A stretch of 64,000 nt of DNA from Heracleum sosnowskyi (lineage: Eukaryota; Streptophyta; Magnoliopsida; Apiales; Apiaceae): assembly GCA_030848705.1 (NCBI GenBank), contig CM061243.1, positions 123,821,659 to 123,885,658 on the forward strand, written 5' to 3'. A program made the translations under genes and the position numbers. This document shows positions 10,893-20,361 of the stretch, piece after piece (the first letter of the stretch is position 1; each line of letters opens with the position of its first letter). The notes beneath the pieces were generated by a model. It was not told where the DNA came from. It saw only the letters and a list, made by a program, of their open reading frames with translations, and did not search any database.

Positions 10893-11507
10893 AATTTACA
10901 ATTTGATTGTAGCACCACGCATCAGTTCTTCTACCACTAATCTTCTTGATCTATTTATAGTGAGAAAGCACAGATAGATATGATCTTCAAGCTCTTCTAG
11001 ATGCTCCTAGAATCTTTTTTGTTCGACACGAAACTCCCTTGCTACCTTCTTAAGCAACTCAACCTTACCATTTCTAACACACATATTAGCAATGGATTCA
11101 ATCTCATCATTTAGCCTCCTTACCATCTGGCTCATTGTGTTGAAATCATTTATCAATATGAACACCCCTTTTGCTGCAACATCAAGTTGTGCGGCGAATT
11201 TTCGTTGAACAAAAACTCTATTTTCTCATTCCTAATTGCTTTAATGAACATGTTCAAAGTATTAGATCCTAAAAAACATGTAAGCTAACTATGAGAGCAA
11301 TTTTTAGCGTTGTGTAGGCAACCCCAATTGAACACCTCACTATTTTCTTCAAAAAGTTTCTCAATTGTATCCTCCTTGTGATTTTCTGACACTGCAACAT
11401 AAGTCTATGAAGCAAAATGTGCCTACTATCTTGATTATCTCGGAATTGAAGTGAGCTAAGGCTTGACAAGGGATTCTTCGCTCTCCTATAATAGCTCAAC
11501 AACTGTT
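10893..11507 (-). pseudogene. UPF0496 (AT14A-like) pseudogene, copy 2
   Basis: Reverse-complement copy of the 13.8-14.46 kb gene. The first ORF (11502-11269) reads AKNPLSSLSSLQFRDNQDSR, LMLQCQKITRRIQLRNFLKK and IVRCSIGVAYTTLKIALIVS, then stops. It lacks the stretch present in copy 3 after IALIVS (FHAMIGIVATPA). The later block (conserved NDFNTM, NDEIESIANMCVRNG and LEELEDHIYLCSL in copy 3) follows on the same strand in other frames down to about 10900. Because of the frameshift and the deletion I treat it as a pseudogene. Confidence 0.72.
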
Positions 11508-11775
11508 TTTAACTGTTTTTAGGTATGTAATTTCCCTAGGTTGGGAGAATCTTCTCCACATAGATTCGTTTTGTGAAATTGACAGCTAGGGCTTTTTGCA
11601 ACTTGACGCGAAATTTGTTCCTGTTGCAAAAAGTCCTAGCTATTAATCTCACAAAACGATTGAAAAAATCCATGTAGAGAAGATTCTTTCAACACAGGGA
11701 ACTTACCTGCCTAAAAACAGTTGCTGAGCTACTCTTTATAAAAGCAAACACATAGCTGAGTTATATTGCAAGAGC
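11500..11775. repeat. Inverted pair of TFIIE-alpha 5' fragments
   Basis: 11540-11612 (plus) and 11697-11625 (minus) are facing copies of the start of TFIIE-alpha, about 20 bp apart. On the minus strand the ATG at 11673 opens MDFFNRFVRLIARTFCN, compared with MDSFNRLVRFAAKAFYDD at 47458. The minus copy keeps upstream sequence out to 11775 (CTCAGCAACTGTTTTTAGGC and the CCCACATCGCTCTTGCA block), matching 47.36-47.46 kb. The plus copy has mutated ATG to ATA and contains stops. Both stop after about 20 codons, so neither encodes a factor. Transcribed together they would fold into a hairpin. Confidence 0.75.
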
Positions 11776-11814
11776 GATGTGGGAAAAAAATGAACTTGAA
11801 GCTACTTGTAAGCT

Positions 11815-12643
11815 TCAACCAGGGTGCCCCACATAAACCAGTAAGCTGATGAGACCTCCAGGTGCTACTACTCTCTCTGCAGCTTCCAATCCTAGAAGTG
11901 TTGTCTCTGACTTGGTAATCATTGTCTTGTCACCTCCAGGAAGGTAACCCAAGTTGAATGCAACTAGCCTAAACAAATCAAGGGACATAATAAGGATGGT
12001 ATAAGGTGAAGAAGCATTAAACAATAAAAGGACGAGTGAATGACTTAAGAAATAATGAAGACTGATAATGTGCATGACAAAACATTCATAAACTGATATG
12101 GTTACACAAGCATCCACAGTCCACGATATAGAATTGCAGTACCTCACGGTGATATTTCTTGGTAAAACTTCCTCCATTTTACTGTGACATGTGGCAAAGA
12201 GCTCAGCAAGTTCTTTCGGCAGTATACAAATTCAATCACACACAGTAAGTATGCGAATATGTAAGAACAGATATTTTCAGTTTGGGTTTCGCAAGATATA
12301 ATTTGGTTGACATGTTGAATAGACAACATTGTCCATGGTACACAGCTCTATACAAGCCAGGGTCAGACAGTATTCATAAATAGGGCATATTAGACAGGTG
12401 CTTAGAACAAAAAAGTAATCAAACAACTAGAAAATGCATATAAAGAGCACCTCATTGTCATCCAGTGATTCATCCAGCAAAGAACGTGTATCCTGTAAAG
12501 CAACATCTTGAAGGTCTAATGCATAGACACGACCTTTTTGAGACCTATCAGCAACCATTTTAAGCATTGCTAAGGTATCATAACCATTTCCACAAGTCGC
12601 GTTGATAACTGCATCCCCTTTCTGGACTACACATTTCCAGACC
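11815..12643 (-). pseudogene. Catalytic exons of the YtqB/MnmM-type methyltransferase gene, inverted
   Basis: Exon 12643-12451 reads VQKGDAVINATCGNGYDTLA, then MLKMVADRSQKGRVYALDLQ, the Rossmann SAM-binding region; the usual DATCGNG has become NATCGNG. The next exon (about 12190-12129) gives ELAELFATCHSKMEEVLPRN. The last (11969-11815) reads LVAFNLGYLPGGDKTMITKS, then ETTLLGLEAAERVVAPGGLI and SLLVYVGHPG. It stops at GHPG; the normal ~35-residue C-terminus is missing and unrelated repeat sequence follows. The acceptor before ELAELF reads CTGCCG where CTGCAG is expected, so splicing is probably lost too. With exons 1-2 on the other strand at 9470-9835, the gene cannot make an intact protein. 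Confidence 0.78.
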
Positions 12644-12799
12644 CTGTGTGTACAAAAGAACATGAGAGAATTTAGAGAATAAATTAACTAGAATGTGGCA
12701 TCCATTCTCCAGGAACCGGTGAAACCGTAATGTAGATACAGTTTAGTACTGGTTGTACCTCAGAGATAATTTTTATATAATTTATTTCTATGTGTAACC

Positions 12800-13510
12800 T
12801 CGTACACATCGTATTATATGTTAAAATTAAATATTAATATTATATTATGTATTTTAAAATATAAGTTGGAATTTAAATTTTAAAAAAAACATAAATAATA
12901 ATCAATATAATAATATTCAACAAAATATTAAAATAATATAAATATAATAACATTTTTTGTAGAATGTTTTTCTTAAATTAAAAAAAATTATTATAAAGCC
13001 GTTGCGTGGCTTAGTAACTAATTTTTTAAAATAATGAAAAATAATTTCCTCCGTCTCTCTCATTTCTTTATAATTTTTTTACGTTTCTTAATTCGTATTT
13101 TAAGGCTCCTATATAATATAGTTCTACAACTTATTTTTAAAAATTTCTTTTTTTTCTAAAGCGGAGGGAGTATATATAGATGACAAGAAGTCCAGACACC
13201 TCATTATAATTGTTTATGTTGCCAAAAACTTTTGAACTGAACTTCACTTGTATCCAATAATTAAGAAACACGAAAATTACAAAAGAAACATTATGTTAGA
13301 AATATAATCCGCTGCTATTTTTGTAGAAATATTGCCTGTTGGTAAATTAAAATATTGAGTACACTCATTACATTACTACTCAGTTCGTTCATTTGCTAGA
13401 TGTGACATTGGAATGATATGAAACAATGACACTGATTAAGTACCCACCAGCATCTTGTATCCAATTCGATGTGGGACAAAGCATATCAAGTTTTTACTTA
13501 GAAGTTACTT
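12800..13510. repeat. Right arm of the multi-part inverted repeat
   Basis: Reverse complement of 7140-8265 (see that entry), without the 7590-7900 insert. It holds the second Stowaway-like copy (13046-13170) and a reversed TCCCACATCGA block at about 13469. Confidence 0.8.
13046..13170. mobile_element. Stowaway-like MITE inside the inverted repeat, right copy
   Basis: Ends TTCCTCCGTCTCTCTC and CTAAAGCGGAGGGAG; nearly identical, inverted, to 7461-7586. A TA follows on the right. Confidence 0.7.
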
Positions 13511-13699
13511 CAGTTGCTTTCTTTCATTCCCCAATTTACTCAAGTAGCTTTCATTTCGTTTCACTCAACTTTTTTTATTTCTAAAGTAAATAGAATATGT
13601 GTGTTATAAATGGTAAGGTTGAGTTGCTTAAGAAGGTAGCAAGGTAACGTGAAAATTATTCAACAAGCATATATATACACAATAAGGGGTTGAGCCTAT

Positions 13700-14457
13700 T
13701 ATTTTCGCTCGATGTGGGAAGAACAAGAATGTAAACAAATGCTTATTATTTATTATCACAACAGTTATCAGGCTTAGCAAAAGGGTTCGAGAAGATGATG
13801 ATCAATATTGCAAAGCTATTATAGGAGAGCGAAGAATCCCTTGTCAAGCCTTAGCTCACTTCAATTCCGAGATAATCAAGATAGTAGGCACATTTTGCTT
13901 CATAGACTTATGTTGCAGTGTCAGAAAATCACAAGGAGGATACAATTGAGAAACTTTTTGAAGAAAATAGTGAGGTGTTCAATTGGGGTTGCCTACACAA
14001 CGCTAAAAATTGCTCTCATAGTTAGCGCTTTTCATGCCATGATAGGAATTGTAGCTACTCCAGCACTGCTTACATGTTTTTTAGGATCTAATACTTTGAA
14101 CATGTTCATTAAAGCAATTAGGAATGAGAAAATAGAGTTTTTGTTCAACGAAAATTCGCCGCACAACTTGATGTTGCAGCAAAAGGGGTGTTCATATTGA
14201 TAAATGATTTCAACACAATGAGCCAGATGGTAAGGAGGCTAAATGATGAGATTGAATCCATTGCTAATATGTGTGTTAGAAATGGTAAGGTTGAGTTGCT
14301 TAAGAAGGTAGCAAGGGAGTTTCGTGTCGAACAAAAAAGCTTCTTGGAGCATCTAGAAGAGCTTGAAGATCATATCTATCTGTGCTCTCTCACTATAAAT
14401 AGATCAAGAAGATTAGTGGTAGAAGAACTGATGCGTGGTGCTACAATCAAATTGTAA
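13700..14457 (+). pseudogene. UPF0496 (AT14A-like) gene, copy 3, frameshifted
   Basis: The best preserved of three copies. In order it shows SLSSLQFRDNQDSRHILLHR, RIQLRNFLKKIVRCSIGVAY, a hydrophobic membrane segment (IALIVSAFHAMIGIVATPAL), then LDVAAKGVFILINDFNTMSQ, NDEIESIANMCVRNGKVELL and LEELEDHIYLCSLTINRSRR, ending at 14457. These are the typical C-terminal UPF0496 blocks. The frame changes at least twice: near 13830 at the GERR/RRAKNP join, and near 14110-14170, where the NEKIEFLFNENSP frame ends before LDVAAKG begins. No intact ORF covers both halves. A reversed CTCGATGTGGGA motif lies just upstream at 13708. Confidence 0.75.
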
Positions 14458-15650
14458 ATTATTTTATTACAGATTTTTTTAATAATTTACTAGCAAATGA
14501 TCCAAGTAATAATATTTTTGATTTATAATCTGAATTTTTAATTTGAAATCAATTTAATGAATTAAGGTTTAAAGTAAAAAATGAAAGAAATCAATCTTTT
14601 TTGTTCCCTTAAAGTTTTAAATTTTGAAAAATCCAAATCTAATGCGAAATTCAATGAATTGGATTTAAAGATTAAGGTGTATATTCTATTTACTTTAGAA
14701 ATACAAAACATCCAATGAAAGCTACCGAAGCAACTTCCAAGTAAAAACTTGATATGTTTTGTCCCACATCGAATTGGATACAAGATGCTGGTGGGTACTT
14801 AATCAGTGACATTGTGTTTTGTTACAAATTGAACACATAACATCGTCAAACGAATAATTTTTTGACAATGAGGTAAATGAATAATCTCGCTAAATACATT
14901 AATGAATAAATTTTATTGAAATCTTTAAAAGCCATAAGTCATAAATATTATATTAGCTAAAATTAAAAGTGGTATATATATTTTTATTATATATCCCCTC
15001 ATTTTTTAAATATGAACTTGATATGCTTTTGGTCCCAAATCGAACTTAATACATCAGTGTCAATGTTGTTTGTTACAAAGGGGGTAAAATTATGAACTAA
15101 CATTATTTGGGCCAAGTTAGGCCAAGACTTGGCAGTAAACAATACATACATATATTTATAGGTATGAGAAGGAAGCTTGCCCAAGTCTTTTCAATGCCGG
15201 ACAAGTTCACATTTCACAACTACATTAGAAGGTGTCCCCAAGTTATTTTATAGAGAAAGGAAGACAACTTTTTCTACTTGTTTTCGATGTGGGACAAAGA
15301 AAAAGAAGTAAATAAGAGAAATTTTAACTTTGAGGGTTGCCTTAAATTTTAAAAATCCGTATTTAGATTTTCTCATCCTTCAAGTTTTAAGAGAAGCCAA
15401 ACCAAGTTGGTTGTTGGTTTACAAGTCTTGAAAAACCAAGTTGGCTTGTTTGTAAACTCTAGTTTATTCTTATTGTTGTACTCTTTTTAAGATTTTACAC
15501 TTGTACTTGGGAATTATTGGCTAAAAGTGAAGCCAATTAAGGTTGGGAACTACACTCTTGCTTTTATAGAGCTTTCATCAGGTTCTTTTCTAAACCACTT
15601 CGATGTGGGACGAGAAGGATTTTCTCAAAACTAGTGTTGTTTTACATCTA
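14458..15650. other. Repeat-derived flank of the large Helitron
   Basis: No gene. 14.48-14.81 kb is the inverted counterpart of 10.37-10.82 kb, with a TCCCACATCGAATTGG block at about 14762. Further CGATGTGGGAC motifs lie at about 15283 and 15598. The rest (TCAATGCCGGACAAGTTCAC, CCAAGTTGGTTGTTGG) is unrecognised. Confidence 0.5.
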
Positions 15651-15662
15651 TCTATACTATAC

Positions 15663-16434
15663 TATACTATTATAAGCAAACCACCCTCTATTTGGTTGGT
15701 AGTTTGGTCATCTATTTGATAGTTAATTAACTAATTAACATTTAAATATAATGCAAAACTGAATTTAATTTAGAATCAACCTAATTAACATTTAAATATC
15801 AACGTGAGTTATTATAATATCAACGTGAGTTATTATAATGGAACACTGAATTTAATTTAGAACAAAACACTTCCACGCGCAAGTAGAGCTCCATGAAAAC
15901 TCCATTACTTTGAAGCTAAAACCATCGACTCCGTTACTTTGAAGCTAAAACCATCGAGGCTCCCCCAAAATCAAGTCCCCGCCGAGGTAATTTAGTTTCC
16001 CTTTAATTTTGTGCTATGCTTTGATCTGCTTTCGCGTTCAGCTTCGGCTATACTATTATAAGCAAACCACCCTCTATTTGGTTGGTAGTTTGGTCATCTA
16101 TTTGATAGTTAATTAACTAATTAACATTTAAATATAATGCAAAACTGAATTTAATTTAGAATCAACCTAATTAACATTTAAATATCAACGTGAGTTATTA
16201 TAATATCAACGTGAGTTATTATAATGGAACACTGAATTTAATTTAGAACAAAACACTTCCACGCGCAAGTAGAGCTCCATGAAAACTCCATTACTTTGAA
16301 GCTAAAACCATCGACTCCGTTACTTTGAAGCTAAAACCATCGAGGCTCCCCCAAAATCAAGTCCCCGCCGAGGTAATTTAGTTTCCCTTTAATTTTGTGC
16401 TATGCTTTGATCTGCTTTCGCGTTCAGCTTCGGA
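15663..16434. repeat. 386-bp direct duplication of the Helitron 5' end
   Basis: Two near-identical 386-bp units, 15663-16048 and 16049-16434, each starting at TATACTATTATAAGCAAACC and ending CGCGTTCAGCTTCGG. The first unit keeps the TC start; the second has lost it at the junction (TTCGG joined to CTATACTATT). Each unit also holds two smaller direct repeats (ATCAACGTGAGTTATTATAA, TACTTTGAAGCTAAAACCAT). Confidence 0.92.
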
Positions 16435-16544
16435 TTTCTTTCTTATTCGTGGCTCAAGGCTCAGCTGCTCTGATTTAAATTTGTGGTGCTATAGAGTTAG
16501 TTTATGGTTGTGTTTAGGGTTTGGCCTCCCCTGTGCATACTAAT

Positions 16545-17229
16545 CAGTAGAATAAGTTTGACACATACTAGAACCTGTTTGATTAATTACCTGAGTGAAA
16601 AAGAATTTTAAGTTAGCTTAGATATATATTTGATTTTCCGATGTTATCAACTGAAGCACAGTACTATGAGATGTGACTGAATCACTGATCTAATATAATT
16701 TTACTGTGTGATTTCTGCTGGAACAATGTTATATGGATTTCTTTGGTTTGTTCCCATGTTAAGAACTAGACATATGTTCAAAAAATTTAATAATTGATTG
16801 AACTAATAATCTCTAAATCGACCAAAATTTATATGAACCAATATATTATTTTCATAGTTAATAAAATATTGTAATGAGCTGAAAGTTCAGTAGAATAAGT
16901 TTGACACATACTAGAACCTGTTTGATTAATTACCTGAGTGAAAAAGAATTTTAAGTCAGCTTAGATATATATTTGATTTTCCGATGTTATCAACTGAAGC
17001 ACAGTACTATGAGATGTGACTGAATCACTGATCTAATATAATTTTACTGTGTGATTTCTGCTGGAACAATGTTATATGGATTTCTTTGGTTTGTTCCCAT
17101 GTTAAGAACTAGACATATGTTCAAAAAATTTAATAATTGATTGAACTAATAATCTCTAAATCGACCAAAATTTATATGAACCAATATATTATTTTCATAG
17201 TTAATAAAATATTGTAATGAGCTGAAAGT
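16545..17229. repeat. 343-bp tandem duplication, with partial copies downstream
   Basis: Units 16545-16887 and 16888-17229 start CAGTAGAATAAGTTTGACAC. A third, partial copy is at 17968-18235 and a fourth fragment at about 18881-19000 (GATGTGACTGAATCACTGAT). No coding potential. This may be leader or promoter DNA of the Rep/helicase gene, but I cannot show that. Confidence 0.9.
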
Positions 17230-17416
17230 ACAAAATAATCACTGTTAGGCTCGAAGTGTCCAAAATACTAATAAGTGGAATGTACCGCCCTAAATGCTCA
17301 CCTGTTACGCCTCTGCAGTTGGTTTATCGGCGAAATATTAAAATTAAAAACACACATCTATTATCCGCTATTTAGATTTGATAGTAGATTTATCATAACA
17401 ACGTGATATGCAGAGT

Positions 17417-18785
17417 CCTTCCAGTTGAGATAATGAATTACAAATATATGTGATCTGAAAGCCCTAGCCATATTACGCAACAAAAGTATTCATGAATTCA
17501 ATCCCGAAATAGTATTTGGATATATGAAACAAAATTTACAAAAATTGTTAAAATGTAGGAAGGTATCGAGAATTCAATGCAGTCAAAGTTACAATGCTGA
17601 TCAAACCAAGCAATGTGATTAATCACTACCAATCAACTTACAAACAAACACATGTATACAGAACAAGTTAATTCCAAACCCTAATTGAAGAAACTATGCA
17701 ACTTTCTCTTCAATAGTATACAAAAGCAATAGTCAGAATCAATGTAACTGGAAATTACAAAAGCAAGTAACAAATAGTATACATTAATGTATGATAAAGA
17801 ACAGGGCACATGCATGGAAAATCATTTAATACCTGTTCTGGAAGATGACACGTCGATGTATGTGGCGTATATCAGCTTTACAAGCCAATCTAGGTGGCAT
17901 GTGATGACGTAACTGATTGACACCCACATTCAATCACGTATCATGTAAAAATTGTTTAAACTTTATCAGAATTTTAAGTTAGCTTAGATATATATTTGAT
18001 TTTCCGATGTTATCAACTGAAGCACAGTACTATGAGATGTGACTGAATCACTGATCTAATATAATTTTACTGTGTGATTTCTGCTGGAACAATGTTATAT
18101 GGATTTCTTTGGTTTGTTCCCATGTTAAGAACTAGACATATGTTCAAAAAATTTAATAATTGATTGAACTAATAATCTCTAAATCGACCAAAATTTATAT
18201 GAACCAATATATTATTTTCATAGTTAATAAAATATCCTTCCAGTTGAGATAATGAATTACAAATATATGTGATCTGAAAGCCCTAGCCATATTACGCAAC
18301 AAAAGTATTCATGAATTCAATCCCGAAATAGTATTTGGATATATGAAACAAAATTTACAAAAATTGTTAAAATGTAGGAAGGTATCGAGAATTCAATGCA
18401 GTCAAAGTTACAATGCTGATCAAACCAAGCAATGTGATTAATCACTACCAATCAACTTACAAACAAACACATGTATACAGAACAAGTTAATTCCAAACCC
18501 TAATTGAAGAAACTATGCAACTTTCTCTTCAATAGTATACAAAAGCAATAGTCAGAATCAATGTAACTGGAAATTACAAAAGCAAGTAACAAATAGTATA
18601 CATTAATGTATGATAAAGAACAGGGCACATGCATGGAAAATCATTTAATACATGTTCTGGAAGATGACACGTCGATGTATGTGGCGTATATCAGCTTTAC
18701 AAGCCAATCTAGGTGGCATGTGATGACGTAACTGATTGACACCCACATTCAATCACGTATCATGTAAAAATTGTTTAAACTTTAT
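17417..18785. repeat. 819-bp period direct repeat
   Basis: 17417-17966 and 18236-18785 are nearly identical ~550-bp blocks (starting CCTTCCAGTTGAGATAATGA). They are separated by the third copy of the 343-bp unit. The joint repeat has a period of 819 bp. Confidence 0.9.
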
Positions 18786-19129
18786 TATTTTTTCCAACTA
18801 ATTGCTTTAGTCAAAGCACAAGGGTCAGTTGCAGCGAAGTGAGTGATACACCTAAGATTTGTAGTAATAACTTTAATACGCTGATGTGACTGAATCACTG
18901 ATCTAATATAATTTTACTGTGTGATTTCTGCTGGAACAATGTTATATGGATTTCTTTGGTTTGTTCCCATGTTAAGAACTAGACATATGTTCAAAAAGGG
19001 CATTCCCATGAATATATGCCTCAAAAAGGGCGTTCCCATGTTAAGAGCATATATTCAAAAAGAAGGACCAGTACCGAGAGAGAGGAAATATGTAATTACC
19101 ATTGTTTACGGTGGTTCCTAGAATTACAC

Positions 19130-20361
19130 CAGTACTACACAATCTTTGACTTGTGCACTTCTATAAGTCTCATTCTATAGAGTGTTGACCATGTCTCTAA
19201 TGCTGGTGTGGTATTCCAATATTTGTGTCTTTGAGTTGTATGAATATTTCACCTAGCAATATTCGCTGAATAAGAAAAGTAAACAAAAATTTGGTAAACC
19301 GGCAACGGTCTGTTTTATCATAGAATTAAAACATAAAATTAAACTTAGTTCATGTTTTTTAGTTAGTACACTTTTGAATGTATCTCTATCCGGTGTAAAT
19401 AAATGAATGTTGGCAAATGTAGAAGTACCCATGTGGCTCGGTTTGTTCTCAAGCTAAAGAAGTACCATTCTCTCTCCCCCATTTTTGCCACACATGTATT
19501 TTTATATATGTGCTGGGGGTTTGAACTTTTTTTGTTTGTCCCCTAGCTGTTAGATCATAATCAAGTGTATCTATGAGGTAGTTAATAATTATTTCTGCAA
19601 AGGTGAGATAGATTTTGTTTTTTAAGTAAAAGTGGATGGCTCGGGGAAGCTTTTAAGATTTTGCTCATTCATACTCTGTAACTATTTCAGTATTTCTGTA
19701 CGGCTGAAGTAATTAACTGCAAATGGAGTACTGCACATTTAATTTCTGAACAGGTTGGATATTAAGGAAGGAAATCTAAACCTTTTAAGTTTTAGGTTCA
19801 CAAATGTAAATGATCTACAGGACAGGACAGAACACTGGATAATCTTGCAATAGCTGCTTGGAACATGTTTAAACACACACATACACTGCAGTGATTGATA
19901 AATAATGCAATCTTATGCTACAACAGAGAGAGACCTTTTAAGTTTTAGGTTCACAAATGTAAGAGATCTACAGGACAGGACACTGGATAATCTTGCAATA
20001 GCTACTTGACACTGGATAATCTTGCACGTTTTGAGAATTTTTAGTGTTGTATCTACATGTCCTTGCCATGCCAGATTAATAAGTTGGCTTCTTGGTGATC
20101 TTCATTCATGGATTTTAAGTGTATATTTATGATATCAAAGGCTTTCAGGATATTATGCTTTGTAGATGTTCTTAGATTCCATGTTCTAACTTGCAAAGGA
20201 TGTAATTTTAAAGACAATGCTTTGCGAAATTCCACCTTGAGTTCTTATAGTAGGCCGTTCGTAGTGAATAGAACTGCATTACAGAATTTAGCTTTTTATC
20301 AAATTTATCTATGTAGCTGAGTTTTGATTTTTATTCTTGCTTGACAGCAGATTAATGCAAC
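19130..20361. other. Putative leader of the Rep/helicase gene
   Basis: No ORF that I trust. It contains a short duplicated block (CCTTTTAAGTTTTAGGTTCA at about 19780 and 19935, with GGACACTGGATAATCTTGCA). Position and strand suggest promoter and 5' untranslated DNA of the gene starting at 20362. Confidence 0.35.
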
